Of a DNA stretch of 64,000 nucleotides, positions 52,449-60,941 are shown piece by piece. Below the pieces are notes generated by a model. That model did no database searches. It saw only the letters and a list, made by a program, of their open reading frames with translations, and was not told where the DNA came from. Source of the DNA: Planctomycetota bacterium (GTDB lineage: Bacteria > Planctomycetota > UBA1135 > GCA-002686595). Location: the NCBI GenBank assembly GCA_016795205.1, contig JAEUHZ010000024.1:1-64000 (forward strand), written 5' to 3'. Position 1 is the first letter of the stretch; each line of letters begins with the position of its first letter. The position numbers were made by a program, and so were the translations under genes.

Positions 52449-53246
52449 CTACTGCTCCACGACCGCGGGCGCGGCGATGCGGGCCACGAAGAACACGACC
52501 TCGAGCGCGGCCTCGTCGGGCTTCGTGCGGGCCGGGATCATCTCGCAGCGTTCCAGGTTCAGCGGACCGGCCGCGCGCGAGCCATCGGCCGCCGGGCGCG
52601 CCTCCTGGGAGCGCGACAGGAACGCGGTGAGCGGCTCGGGCGCCCCGGACAGGTTCAGCGTGACGCGCGTGCGCTCCAGGGTCCCCACCCCGGCCTTCGA
52701 GGTGAGCTTGGGGTCGAGCTGGATCTGGATGCGGTCGATCCGCGCGCAGCCCGCTTCCAGCGCGAAGCGCACCGCGCGGTCCACGAGATCGAGGCCTTCG
52801 AGGAAGCGCACGATGTCGCTCTCGCGCGTGGGCGACAACGCCGGCAGGCCCAGGTCCTCGGGGAGGCGCAGGTTGGCGCGGCCCGCGCGGCGCAGCAGGT
52901 CCTCGCGCGTCGCGGCCACCGCGGCGAAGTACTGGTTGCTGGCCGCGCCGCGGGCCGGGTCCAGGGCGAAGGGCGCGCGCGGTTTCCAGGCCACCGCGGC
53001 CGAGAGCGCCTCGACCGCCGCCGCGAGCGCTGCGTGCTCGCCCTCGAGCTGCCGCAGGTCCTCGGCCGAGTACATCGGCTCGCTGGCCAGCTTGCGCCGC
53101 GCGCTCTCGGCGCTGCGCCGCTGCGCCGCGAGCTCGTCGCCCAGCACGCTGCCGATCGCCAGCCAACCGAGCAGGAACAGCAGCGCCGACCCGGCCACGA
53201 GCAGCACGAAGCGCTTGTTCTCCTGCCAGAACGCTTCGATGCTCAC
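52449..53246 (-). CDS. PilO/GspM-like inner-membrane assembly protein
   Basis: 265 residues from the GTG at 53246, coupled by GTGA to the gene before. A single membrane helix (RFVLLVAGSALLFLLGWLAIG, about 12-32) is followed by a short coiled coil (AQRRSAESARRKLAS, LRQLEGEHAALAAAVEALSAA), then a ferredoxin-like beta-alpha region in the periplasm (CARIDRIQIQLDPKL, TRVTLNLSGAPEPLTAFLSRSQ, LNLERCEMIPA). This is the layout of PilO and GspM, which pair with PilN or GspL. Sequence identity to either family is low by eye, so the assignment leans on layout and gene order. Confidence 0.75.
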   Translation of the reverse strand: MSIEAFWQENKRFVLLVAGSALLFLLGWLAIGSVLGDELAAQRRSAESARRKLASEPMYSAEDLRQLEGEHAALAAAVEALSAAVAWKPRAPFALDPARGAASNQYFAAVAATREDLLRRAGRANLRLPEDLGLPALSPTRESDIVRFLEGLDLVDRAVRFALEAGCARIDRIQIQLDPKLTSKAGVGTLERTRVTLNLSGAPEPLTAFLSRSQEARPAADGSRAAGPLNLERCEMIPARTKPDEAALEVVFFVARIAAPAVVEQ

Positions 53247-54886
53247 GGGCGGCCTCCGGGCGTGGCGCCGCGCGCGCCGTCCGCGAACAGGGACAGATCC
53301 AGCGTGAAACGCGCGCCGTTCGGCGCCAGCTTCTCCTTGGGGACCACGTCGGACGGCAGCCGTTGGCGCAGCTTCGACAGGAACTGCTCGTAGAGTTGCG
53401 GCAGCGAGTTCGTGCCCTCGCGCGCCCTGCCCACCACGGAGACGACCGGGGCCTCGGCCCCACGCGCGATCCCGAGCTCCGGGTCGGCGCGGAAGTCGCT
53501 CGCGAGCTGCGTGACCCAGAACTCGCCCGGCAGGTCCGTCGACAGCCAGTCGATCACCCGCGCGACCTGCTCGCCCGAGCCCTTGGCCACCTGCAGCTCG
53601 CGCGCGAGCTTCGCGAGCCGCCCGTTCTCGCTGGCCAGCTCCTCGGCGCGGCGGTGCGTCCCGGAGGCCTTGCGGTACTGCTGTTCCAGGGCCGCCGCGC
53701 GCGTGCGCTCCTCGTCCAGCGCGCGTTTCGTGTGCCAGGACTGGAAGCCCAGGAACCCGAGCGCCAGGACCCCCGCGGCGATCATCCACAGCGTGCCGCC
53801 CAGGAACTCACGCTTCTTCGCGACGGTCGCCGGCAGGATCTCGATGCCGTAGGCCGCCGGATCGGTGGCGGTGGAGGCCAGCCCCAGCGCGATGACGGAC
53901 TCGAGCTTGCGAGCCTCGAGTTCATCGCGCGCCTCGGGGTCCAGGCGCGTCGTGTCGACGACGCGCCAGGGATCGAACAGCTCGACCGGGACGGACAGAC
54001 CGTTCGCGAGGTAGCGCGGGAGCCCCCGCAAGGCCGCACCGCCCCCGCACAGCAGCACGCGGTCGAGCTTGAGTCCCGAGATCTTGACCTGGGCCTTCGA
54101 GAACAGGACCGCGGACTGGAGCAGCGACAGCAACTGTCCGGCGGCCGCCTGCGCCGCGCGCGTGGCACGCTCCGCCTGGGGGTCGGCGAAGCGCGCGCCC
54201 GGGTCGAGGTCGACCAGCCGCTCCTTGAGCTCGGTGGCCTTCTTCGCCGGCACCTCCAGGCGCTGTGCGATGGCCTCGTCGATCAGGCGCGAGCCGCCCG
54301 AGAGGTTGCGCGCGAACACCAGGTCCGGCCCGCGCGCGATCACGACGTCCGTGTTGTCCCAGCCGACGTTGGCCAGCAGCACGACCTCGTCGTCCACGGC
54401 GCCGAAGCGCAGGAAGGCGTTGTACAGCGCCACGGCGTTCGGGGTGAACGCGTCCAAGCGCCCGCCCAGGCGTTCGAGCCCCTGGGCGTGCGCCTCGAGC
54501 AGGCTCTCGCGCGCCATCGCCAGCAGCGCGACGTCCTCGCCCTCGATCTCGGGGATCTCCGGCAGCAGGTTGAAGTCCGAGGCGACTTCCGCGCCGGACT
54601 GCCCGCCGATCTCCTCGACCTCGAAGCGCATGAGCTTCTTGAGCTGCCAGTCGGGCACGCGCGGGACGCGCACGTAGCGCACGTTGACGTCGCGCCCGGA
54701 GAGACCCACGCGCGCGTCGCCGGGCTTGAACGGCAGTTGGAGCCCCTGCCAGCCGTCGACCAGCTCCGGCGCGCTCACCGAGCGCACGGCGAAGTCCGTG
54801 ACGACGAAGGTGTTGCCCTTGGTGTAGCCGCGCACGGCCTTGACCGTGCGCGCGCCCATGTCGAGACCGGTGACCGTGCGCGGCAT
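53243..54886 (-). CDS. PilM-PilN fusion (GspL-like) assembly protein
   Basis: 547 residues. The first roughly 340 form an actin-like PilM fold: GLDMGARTVKAVRGY (phosphate 1), VVLLANVGWDNTDVVIA (phosphate 2), LLCGGGAALRGLPRYL (adenosine) and, before these, the RFEVEEI segment. A membrane helix (LWMIAAGVLALGFLGFQSW, about 358-376), a coiled coil (EERTRAAALEQQYRK to LARELQVA) and a PilN-like periplasmic domain with VIDWLSTDLPGEFWVTQLASD complete it. Cytoplasmic actin-like domain, helix and periplasmic ferredoxin-like domain in one chain is the plan of GspL. It would link a cytoplasmic ATPase to the pseudopilus. The ATG directly follows the FHA gene stop. Confidence 0.88.
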   Translation of the reverse strand: MPRTVTGLDMGARTVKAVRGYTKGNTFVVTDFAVRSVSAPELVDGWQGLQLPFKPGDARVGLSGRDVNVRYVRVPRVPDWQLKKLMRFEVEEIGGQSGAEVASDFNLLPEIPEIEGEDVALLAMARESLLEAHAQGLERLGGRLDAFTPNAVALYNAFLRFGAVDDEVVLLANVGWDNTDVVIARGPDLVFARNLSGGSRLIDEAIAQRLEVPAKKATELKERLVDLDPGARFADPQAERATRAAQAAAGQLLSLLQSAVLFSKAQVKISGLKLDRVLLCGGGAALRGLPRYLANGLSVPVELFDPWRVVDTTRLDPEARDELEARKLESVIALGLASTATDPAAYGIEILPATVAKKREFLGGTLWMIAAGVLALGFLGFQSWHTKRALDEERTRAAALEQQYRKASGTHRRAEELASENGRLAKLARELQVAKGSGEQVARVIDWLSTDLPGEFWVTQLASDFRADPELGIARGAEAPVVSVVGRAREGTNSLPQLYEQFLSKLRQRLPSDVVPKEKLAPNGARFTLDLSLFADGARGATPGGRP

Positions 54887-56851
54887 CTAGCGGGGCCCTT
54901 CCAACTGCGTGAGTCGGGCGCGAACCTCGGCGGCGAGGCCGGTCGCGCCGCGCGCCTCGAGCACGCCGAGCACGGCCGCGAGGCGCTCGCGCTCGGCGCG
55001 GTCCTCGTCGCGGCGCAGCGCGACGACCTCGGTCTCCAGCGCCGCAGCCAGCCGCCCGGCCTCGGCCTCGACCTCGCTGCCGGCGAAGCGTGCCGCGACG
55101 GCCAGCGCGCGCTCGCGCGCCGCGGAGAACAGGGACGGCAGCGCGAAGAAGCGCGCGCGCTCGGCCTCGGCGCGCAGGTCGCGCACTTCGGACAGGCCCT
55201 GCTGCACGAGCTTCGCGCGCGTCGCCTCGGCCTCCTCGACCAGGGCGGCTTCGTAGGGGAAGCGATCGAGGAGCTCGCTCCAGGCCGCGATCGCCGCGCC
55301 CAGCTCCCCGCGTCCGCTGGCGCCGCGCGCCCGATGGGCGAGGTCCTCGGCGGCGCCCTTGTCGGCCGAGAAGTCGAGGTGAAAGCGCACGAGCGGCTCG
55401 TGGTTTCCGAGCTCGGCCGAGAGCACGATCGCCGCGCCCTCGCGCCCGCCGCGCACCAGGCCAGGACCGGGGAGCACGACGCGCACGAGGTTGACGCCGC
55501 GTCCGAGGAGCAAGGTCTCGACGCCCTCCCGCTCGGGCGCCGCACCCGCGGTGCGGTAGCCGTCGGCGGCGGTCGTGGCCAGGCCCCCCGCGGCCAACGC
55601 GCCCTCGAGGCGCAGGACGAGCCGCGCGGGGCGCGGCGCGCCGGGCGCGGCGGCCAGCACGATGTGCGGCCCCTCGACCCGCGCGACGAGCGGCACGGCG
55701 TCCTCCGGACCGGCTCCCGAGCCGGTCGTGAGCTGGATGCCGCTCACGAGCACGCGATCGATGCGGGAAAGCGACGCGGAGAGCGGCTGGACGCCGTGCA
55801 GATCGAGCGCGGCGCCCGCCAGCTCGGCCGCCGGGCGGCGCGGCGCGGGCGCCTCGACCGCGCTGACGTCGTCGGCGTCGACCGCGCCGCCCTCGCCACT
55901 CGGCGCGCGCGCACGGAGCACGACGCGGGCCCGGGCATAGCCCGGCGGCACGGGCGCGGCGATCGCGGACTCGACGAAGCCCGCGCCGGCCTCGACGGGC
56001 TCGGCCCAGGCCGTGATCGGCCCGCGTGGCTCGTCGGCGTCCTCGGCCACGGAGAACTCGACGCCCAGGCGCGCGAACGCGGCGCCGCGCGCGCGCAGCG
56101 CGGCCTGGGCGCGCACCTCGCGCTCCGCGCGTGCTGCAAAGGTCGGCGAGCGGTGCTCGGCCCACTCTCCCGCGGCCAGCTCGGCGCGCAGGCCCTGGGC
56201 GCCGCTGTGGCGCGCGCCGCCGTGCGGCAGGAAGGCCGCCGGAGCGGCCTCGTGCGCCGCGAACGGGTCGCGGTCGCCCTCGAACGAGTAGCCCTCGGCG
56301 AGCAGGTTGCCCGGCACGGGCACGACCGCGCGGAGCACGTCCCCCGCGCCGCCGGCGGGCCGCAGCAGGAGCCAGGCGCCCAGGCCCGCGGCGGCCAGGA
56401 CCAGGATTCCCACGCCGACCAGGCCGGCCGGAGAACGCTGGACCGAGCGCGCCACGAGGCTCGCGTCGACGCGCTCGAGACCATCGCCGGCGGCCGTTGC
56501 CGAGGCTCCCGCGGGCGCGGTGTCCAGCTCCCCCTCGAGCGCCGGCCCATCGGCCTCGAGGTCGCGAAACACGAAGGCGACGTTGCCGAAGACCACGGTG
56601 CAACCGTCGTCGAGGCGCGCCTCGCTCACGCGCTGGCCCGCCACGCGCGTCCCATTCGTGCTGCCCAGGTCGACCAAACGCACGCCGTCGCCGTCCACGC
56701 GCAGCTCGGCGTGCTTGCCCGAGACGGAGTTGTCGAGGAGCTGCAGCGTGCACCCAGGCTTGCGCCCGACCGTCAGGCCCGAACTCGGGATCCGAACCAC
56801 CTCTCCACGCCGGTCCGTCGACTCGAAGCGCAGGGAGAAACGATCGTCCAT
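54887..56851 (-). CDS. FHA-domain membrane protein heading the pseudopilin operon
   Basis: 654 residues from the ATG at 56851. The N-terminal FHA domain (about 20-100) keeps the phosphothreonine-binding residues: TVGRKPGCTLQLL, SVSGKHAEL and DLGSTNGTRV. One membrane helix (AGLVGVGILVLAAAGLGAWLLL, about 143-164) follows a disordered linker. The extracytoplasmic part has beta-rich segments (about 180-500) and a C-terminal helical region (about 510-654) with AELLDRF-like TPR-type helices and a coiled coil. It could sense phosphorylation inside and act on the periplasmic side. It is the first gene of the operon and abuts the GspL-like gene with no spacing. The Ser/Thr kinase at 62943 might be a partner. 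Confidence 0.87.
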   Translation of the reverse strand: MDDRFSLRFESTDRRGEVVRIPSSGLTVGRKPGCTLQLLDNSVSGKHAELRVDGDGVRLVDLGSTNGTRVAGQRVSEARLDDGCTVVFGNVAFVFRDLEADGPALEGELDTAPAGASATAAGDGLERVDASLVARSVQRSPAGLVGVGILVLAAAGLGAWLLLRPAGGAGDVLRAVVPVPGNLLAEGYSFEGDRDPFAAHEAAPAAFLPHGGARHSGAQGLRAELAAGEWAEHRSPTFAARAEREVRAQAALRARGAAFARLGVEFSVAEDADEPRGPITAWAEPVEAGAGFVESAIAAPVPPGYARARVVLRARAPSGEGGAVDADDVSAVEAPAPRRPAAELAGAALDLHGVQPLSASLSRIDRVLVSGIQLTTGSGAGPEDAVPLVARVEGPHIVLAAAPGAPRPARLVLRLEGALAAGGLATTAADGYRTAGAAPEREGVETLLLGRGVNLVRVVLPGPGLVRGGREGAAIVLSAELGNHEPLVRFHLDFSADKGAAEDLAHRARGASGRGELGAAIAAWSELLDRFPYEAALVEEAEATRAKLVQQGLSEVRDLRAEAERARFFALPSLFSAARERALAVAARFAGSEVEAEAGRLAAALETEVVALRRDEDRAERERLAAVLGVLEARGATGLAAEVRARLTQLEGPR

Positions 56852-56969
56852 GGGCACGGGGCGTGGGTGCGGCCGCGGAGGGGTCGGCGGAGCGGGCGCC
56901 GCGCGCAGGGCCGGGCGCGCGGGCGTGCACCGCGGCGGGACCGGTCCGGGCGCGCGGGCTACCCGACGG

Positions 56970-56993
56970 GCGCGGTCTTGTAACAAACCGCGC
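56970..56993. promoter_or_regulatory. Near-palindrome in the divergent FHA/rsmE intergenic region
   Basis: GCGCGGT at 56970-56976 pairs with ACCGCGC at 56987-56993, and the A+T-rich centre CTTGTAACAA adds partial symmetry. The 210-base region between the divergent FHA operon and rsmE must hold two promoters, and this is its only A+T-rich, symmetrical patch, so an operator is possible. Confidence 0.35.
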
Positions 56994-57061
56994 GCCGCCC
57001 CGCAGGCCGTCCGGCCAGCCTGGAACCTGACAGGCGGCCCGCCCGCCGCCAGAATCCCCCC

Positions 57062-57880
57062 GTGGCCCCCCGCCCGTCCGACGACCCCCGCGTGCGACGC
57101 TTCGCCCTCGCCGGGCCGCCAGAGGGCGGTCGGTTCCTGCTCGCCGCCGGGGAGGCTGAGCACGCGCGTCGCGTGCTGCGGCTGCGGGTCGGGGACCGGC
57201 TCCTGGGCCTGGACGGCGCCGGCGCAGCCTGGCCGCTCGTCGTCGTGAACGCCGACGCGCGCGGGTTCGAGGTGGCGAGCGCCGGCGAGCCCGAGCGCGA
57301 GCCCGCGCCGGGCGAGCACGGGGCAGCGCTGCCTTGGATCGAAGTCTGCGTGGCGCTGCCGCGCGGCGAGCGCGCCGAAGCACTCGTCGAGCGCCTCGTG
57401 CAGCTCGGCGTGGCAGCCATTCGCCCGCTCGCCGCGCAGCGCGCCAGCCCGGAGGCGCGCGCCGAGGGCACCCGCCGCGCGACGCGCCTGGTGCGCGCGG
57501 CGCGCGAGGCCTGCAAGCAGGCCGTCCGGCTGTGGGTCCCCGAGATCCACCCGCTCGAGGAGCCGATGCGCGCGTTGACCCGCGCCGCGAGCCTGGACCT
57601 GCGGCTCGATCCGCGCGACGGCGCAGCGGCGTTTCCCGCGCTCGCCGCGCTCGATCCTTGGGGCACGCGCGCGGCGCCGGTGCGGCTGTGGGTCGGGCCC
57701 GAGGGCGGCTTCACGGAGGAGGAGGTCGCAGCTCTCGACGCAGCAGGGGCGCGCGCCCTGCGCCTCGGACCGCACATCCTGCGCATCGAGACCGCGGCCG
57801 AGGCCGGGCTGGCGCTGGTGGCCGCCGCGGCCCACGCGCGCCGCCACGCTGAACTCGCGCGAGAGCAGGCGCGTCGATGA
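57062..57880 (+). CDS. rsmE: 16S rRNA (uracil-1498-N3)-methyltransferase
   Basis: 272 residues from the GTG at 57062. RsmE methylates U1498 of 16S rRNA using S-adenosylmethionine. The N-terminal PUA-like domain (about 10-80: EAEHARRVLRLRVGDRLLGLDG) is followed by the SPOUT fold with its deep trefoil knot: VCVALPRGERAEALVERLVQLGV, VRAAREACKQAVR, LWVGPEGGFTEEEV and ALRLGPHILRIETAAEAGL. The last three motifs are the cofactor-binding knot. Length is a little above the usual 245. It is coupled by ATGA to the next gene and divergent from the pseudopilin operon. Confidence 0.96.
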   Translation: MAPRPSDDPRVRRFALAGPPEGGRFLLAAGEAEHARRVLRLRVGDRLLGLDGAGAAWPLVVVNADARGFEVASAGEPEREPAPGEHGAALPWIEVCVALPRGERAEALVERLVQLGVAAIRPLAAQRASPEARAEGTRRATRLVRAAREACKQAVRLWVPEIHPLEEPMRALTRAASLDLRLDPRDGAAAFPALAALDPWGTRAAPVRLWVGPEGGFTEEEVAALDAAGARALRLGPHILRIETAAEAGLALVAAAAHARRHAELAREQARR

Positions 57881-58968
57881 GCACGCGGGCGAGCCCTGAG
57901 TCCGAACGACGCCCAGTGGCCCCGGCGCGAGCGGGCCCGCAGCCAGTGAGTCAGTGCAGGGCGACACGCAGTTGGATTCACGCGGCGGCCTACTACGGGT
58001 GGGCGCTCTTGATCGGCTTGGTCACCTGCAAGCTGTTCCTCGGGCTGCACGCGCCGAACTGGCCAGACTTGGCGGATGCCACCTGGGGCGTCGTCGAGGG
58101 ACACCCGCGGAGCACGGCCTTCCAAAGCCGGCTGCTCGGCCCGCACGCCGTGGCCGGGCTCTCCGCGCTGGGCTGGGCGCCCGAGTCGGCCCTGCGCCGC
58201 TTCCACGTGGCGGGGATCCTGGGGTTGTTCCTGCTCCTCGCCCGCCTGCTGCACCTGCGCGGCGTCGCCCCGGGCTCGGCGCTGCGCCACCTCGCGACCT
58301 TCGCCTTGGCCTTCCTGGGGCTCCAGTTCTACTGGTTCCACACCTGGGACACGCTCGACCTGCTCGTCTTCAGCGTGCTCGCGTACGGGATCTTCGCCCG
58401 CAAGCCCGTGCGCTTCTTCCTGGTGCTCTACCCGCTCGCGCTCCTGAACCGCGAGAGCGGGCTGTTCGTGGCCGTCTACATCGCGCTGGAGGGGCTGGAG
58501 TTCGACGCCGCGCGACGTCGCGTGCGCCTCGTCGCGCCTTGGCGCCTCTGGTCTGGGCTGGCGCTGTTGGCACTGGGGATCGCCTGGACGGCGGTCGCGC
58601 GCAGCACGCTGATCGTCGCGACCCCGGAGGTCTCGACCGGCGCGCCGGCCTTCGCGCTGGGCAACGAGCTGCACGTGTGGGCCAACCTCAGGAACCTGCT
58701 GTGGGCCAATTTCCGGGGCCTCCAGGCCGTGCACTCGGTCTTCGTGATCGGCGTGTTCGCGAGCTTCGCGCTGCGGGCCGGCCGGTTCACGGACGCCCAG
58801 CTCAAGGCCTTCCTGCTCGCGCTGGCACTCTTCGCGAACATCCTCGTCTTCGGCATCGTGGTCGAAACGCGGGTGTTCTTCGTCTTGCTCCCGCTGCTCT
58901 TGTTCCTGTGGGTCGACCTGGAGCCGGCGGATCGGACGCCCCGTGCCCCGGCACCGCCTGCGGCCTGA
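57877..58968 (+). CDS. Polytopic membrane protein of unknown function
   Basis: 363 residues. The ATG overlaps the rsmE stop. About nine hydrophobic segments are visible, for example YYGWALLIGLVTCKLFLGL, HVAGILGLFLLLARLLHL, HLATFALAFLGLQFYWF, LWSGLALLALGIAWTAV and FFVLLPLLLFLWVDL. A region after the first helix has PNWPDLADATWGVVEGHPRS, and there is a FYWFHTWDTLDLLVF loop; such acidic and aromatic loops occur in GT-C glycosyltransferases, but I cannot confirm that family. No signal of a transporter is seen. It is followed by radC on the opposite strand. Confidence 0.65.
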   Translation: MSTRASPESERRPVAPARAGPQPVSQCRATRSWIHAAAYYGWALLIGLVTCKLFLGLHAPNWPDLADATWGVVEGHPRSTAFQSRLLGPHAVAGLSALGWAPESALRRFHVAGILGLFLLLARLLHLRGVAPGSALRHLATFALAFLGLQFYWFHTWDTLDLLVFSVLAYGIFARKPVRFFLVLYPLALLNRESGLFVAVYIALEGLEFDAARRRVRLVAPWRLWSGLALLALGIAWTAVARSTLIVATPEVSTGAPAFALGNELHVWANLRNLLWANFRGLQAVHSVFVIGVFASFALRAGRFTDAQLKAFLLALALFANILVFGIVVETRVFFVLLPLLLFLWVDLEPADRTPRAPAPPAA

Positions 58969-58997
58969 CGGCGAGCGCAGGCGCCGCCCCCCCCCAC

Positions 58998-59729
58998 TCA
59001 CGCCGCCGGCCAGGCGATCCGCTCGCGCAGCGAGACCCAGCGGTCCGCGCCGATCACGACGTGATCGACGAGCGGAACGCCCAGGACCAGCCCGGCCTGC
59101 AGGAGGCGCCTCGTGACCTCGAGATCCTGCGCCGAGGGCTCGGGATCGCCCGAGGGATGGTTGTGGACGACCACGATCGCCGCGGCGGCTTCGCGCACGG
59201 CGGCGGCGAACACCTCGCGCGGGTGGACGAGCGAGGTCGACAGCGTCCCGGTGCTGACGTGGACGGTGCGCAGGAGTCGATGCCGCGCGTCGAGCAGGAA
59301 GGCGTGGAACTCCTCGCGGTCGAGCCCGCGCAGGAGTGGCGCCGCGACGGCGTGCACGAGCGCCGGCGCGTGCATCGGCGCGCGCACGGGCGGCAGCGCG
59401 CGCTCGACGCGCCGCCCCAGCTCGAAGGCCGCCGCGATCCGTTGCGATTCCTCGGCGCTGAGGCCCGCGCACTGGGCGAGCTCGGGCGCCGATCGCCGGG
59501 CGGTCTCTGCCAGGTCCCGGGCGGCGAGCGCTGCGAGCAGCCCGCGCGGGTCGGCGGACACCCGGCCCCTGGCGACCAGCGCGAGCAGCTCCGCGAGCGG
59601 CGCGCGCGCGACGTCCGGACCGTCCTGCGGATCGCCCGCGCCGCACGGCGCGGACTGCGCGCCGGAGCGCCCGGCGGCCTCAGTCCAGCAGGGTGACGGC
59701 GCGCTCCAGTGGCAAGCCCTCGTATCCAC
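58998..59729 (-). CDS. radC: RadC-family JAB/MPN-domain protein
   Basis: 243 residues from the GTG at 59729. The C-terminal domain (about 115-243) is the JAB1/MPN metalloprotease-like fold with E-F-H-A-F-L-L-D near its start and the zinc motif VVVHNHPSGDPEPSAQDLEVTRRL (H, H, S and D), then DHVVIGADRWVSLRE. An HhH region (about 60-95: LLAALAARDLAETARRS) precedes it. The usual N-terminal RPREKLL segment is not present; instead there are about 40 unconserved residues, so the true start may be later. The biochemical role of RadC proteins is not settled; some are tied to mobile elements. It converges on the membrane protein gene. Confidence 0.92.
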   Translation of the reverse strand: MDTRACHWSAPSPCWTEAAGRSGAQSAPCGAGDPQDGPDVARAPLAELLALVARGRVSADPRGLLAALAARDLAETARRSAPELAQCAGLSAEESQRIAAAFELGRRVERALPPVRAPMHAPALVHAVAAPLLRGLDREEFHAFLLDARHRLLRTVHVSTGTLSTSLVHPREVFAAAVREAAAAIVVVHNHPSGDPEPSAQDLEVTRRLLQAGLVLGVPLVDHVVIGADRWVSLRERIAWPAA

Positions 59730-59902
59730 GCCTCGTGGACGCGCGGCCCGCGCCCCGGTCGCAGGCTGCGTCCCGATTCCGGCACGCGAGCGATCCGTCC
59801 CGAACGGATTCTCACGCTTCCTGGGAATCAGTACTCACTGTGACGCCGATCGATCCTCGTGCCTGAGGGGGCATCACGAACCGGTGACGAAAGGCGGCCG
59901 AC

Positions 59903-60025
59903 GTGGAGATCCTGACTGTCTTGGGCGCGGTCCTGGCGGGAATCTGGACGACCGAGGTCGTGATCGTCCTCGGCCTGCTCCTCGCCGAACGCGCGCGCCG
60001 AGAAACCAGCACGCCCCGATCGTGA
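59903..60025 (+). CDS. Possible 40-residue single-pass membrane protein
   Basis: A GTG at 59903 opens a 40-codon frame with hydrophobic ILTVLGAVLAGIWTTEVVIVLGLLL, followed by a basic tail AERARRETSTPRS. A weak AAAGGCGG lies upstream. It fits a small single-pass protein, with an acidic residue in mid-helix (TTE). It lies between radC and the CBS gene in a gap of about 490 bases where other frames look non-coding, and the bases upstream are less G+C-rich than usual, as around promoters. No family is recognised. It may be chance. Confidence 0.35.
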   Translation: MEILTVLGAVLAGIWTTEVVIVLGLLLAERARRETSTPRS

Positions 60026-60067
60026 CCGGTCGGCCGGCGCCGCGCGCGAGCGCGCTCCGGCCCCAGC

Positions 60068-60186
60068 GGGCCTCGCGGTCCTGACGCGAGGCCCGGAGGG
60101 AACGGCCGGCCGTGTTCTTGACACGGTCGGCCGACTTCCTGCCGGGCGAGACGCAGGGTCGCCCAGCACCCGGCGCATGCGCCGGG
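60068..60186. other. Cluster of strong hairpins between the small ORF and the CBS gene
   Basis: Three different inverted repeats follow one another: GGGCCTCGCG/CGCGAGGCCC at 60068-60094 (10-bp stem, 7-nt loop); CGGCCGGCCGTGT/ACACGGTCGGCCG at 60103-60133 (13 bp, one G-T); and the 18-bp palindrome CCCGGCGCATGCGCCGGG at 60169-60186. A fourth, at 60188-60208, is listed as a terminator. Nothing coding is seen here. Confidence 0.6.
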
Positions 60187-60187
60187 C

Positions 60188-60208
60188 AGGCCGCGTGCCG
60201 CGCGGCCT
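60188..60208 (-). terminator. Hairpin directly after the CBS gene
   Basis: AGGCCGCG at 60188-60195 pairs perfectly with CGCGGCCT at 60201-60208 around TGCCG. It starts 14 bases after the stop of the CBS gene on the minus strand. There is no T-tract. Confidence 0.5.
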
Positions 60209-60222
60209 GCGTGCCTCGTGGG

Positions 60223-60774
60223 CTACTTCTTGCGCGAGCGCTTCGCGGCCGGCCCCGCGGCCGGCACCAGGATCTTCGCGCCGAGCTGCGCCGCCTGCGC
60301 AGCCGGCATGGGCGCGACCTGTCCGACGGGGCGCGCCGCGCTGACGCTGGCGAGCGCCGCGATCACGGCGTCGTCGGCCGGGCGCTTCTTGGACGCCACC
60401 TGGGCGGCGGCGCGCGCGAAGTCGGCCAGCGAAACGATGCCCACGAGACGTCCGCCGGCGTCGGTGACCGGCAGGCGGCGCACGGACTTGCGGTTCATCG
60501 TGTCGAGCGCGTCCGCGGCGGTCGCGTCGGGACCGATCGTGAAGACGTGCTTGGACATGATCGACGCCACGCTGATCTCGTGCAGGGCGCGGCCCTGCGT
60601 GTAGGCCGCCATGCACACGTCGCGGTCCGTCACGATCCCCGCCAGGGCGCCGGTCGCGTCGATCACGGGCACGGCACCGCAGTCGCGTTCCCACATGATC
60701 TGCGCCGCGCGGGTCAGGTGATCGGTCGTCGTGCACACCGCAGGGGTGTGCGTCATCAGGTCGCGGACGTGCAT
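60223..60774 (-). CDS. CBS-pair domain protein
   Basis: 183 residues from the ATG at 60774. Two CBS motifs form one Bateman module: CBS 1 about 1-60 (MHVRDLMTHTPAVCTTTDHL, GAVPVIDATGALAGIVTDRDV) and CBS 2 about 70-125 (VASIMSKHVFTIGPDATAAD, VRRLPVTDAGGRLVGIVSLADF). Such modules bind adenine nucleotides and control partner proteins. The remaining roughly 55 residues are alanine-rich and end in a basic KRSRKK, possibly contacting nucleic acid. It stands alone with a terminator-like hairpin behind it. The regulated partner is unknown. Confidence 0.93.
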   Translation of the reverse strand: MHVRDLMTHTPAVCTTTDHLTRAAQIMWERDCGAVPVIDATGALAGIVTDRDVCMAAYTQGRALHEISVASIMSKHVFTIGPDATAADALDTMNRKSVRRLPVTDAGGRLVGIVSLADFARAAAQVASKKRPADDAVIAALASVSAARPVGQVAPMPAAQAAQLGAKILVPAAGPAAKRSRKK

Positions 60775-60941
60775 CGGAGTTCTCGGTCGGTGTAGGGCGT
60801 GCGGTGCGCGAGGCGGGTGCGGCCGACTGCGGACCGTCTCCCGGAGGCCGCGCGCGGCGGCTCGCACGACCTCGAAGTGTAGCGGATCGCGGGCTGCGAT
60901 GCCTCGCTCCGGCGCGCGGACAACCGCGCTCGGGGCCGCCT

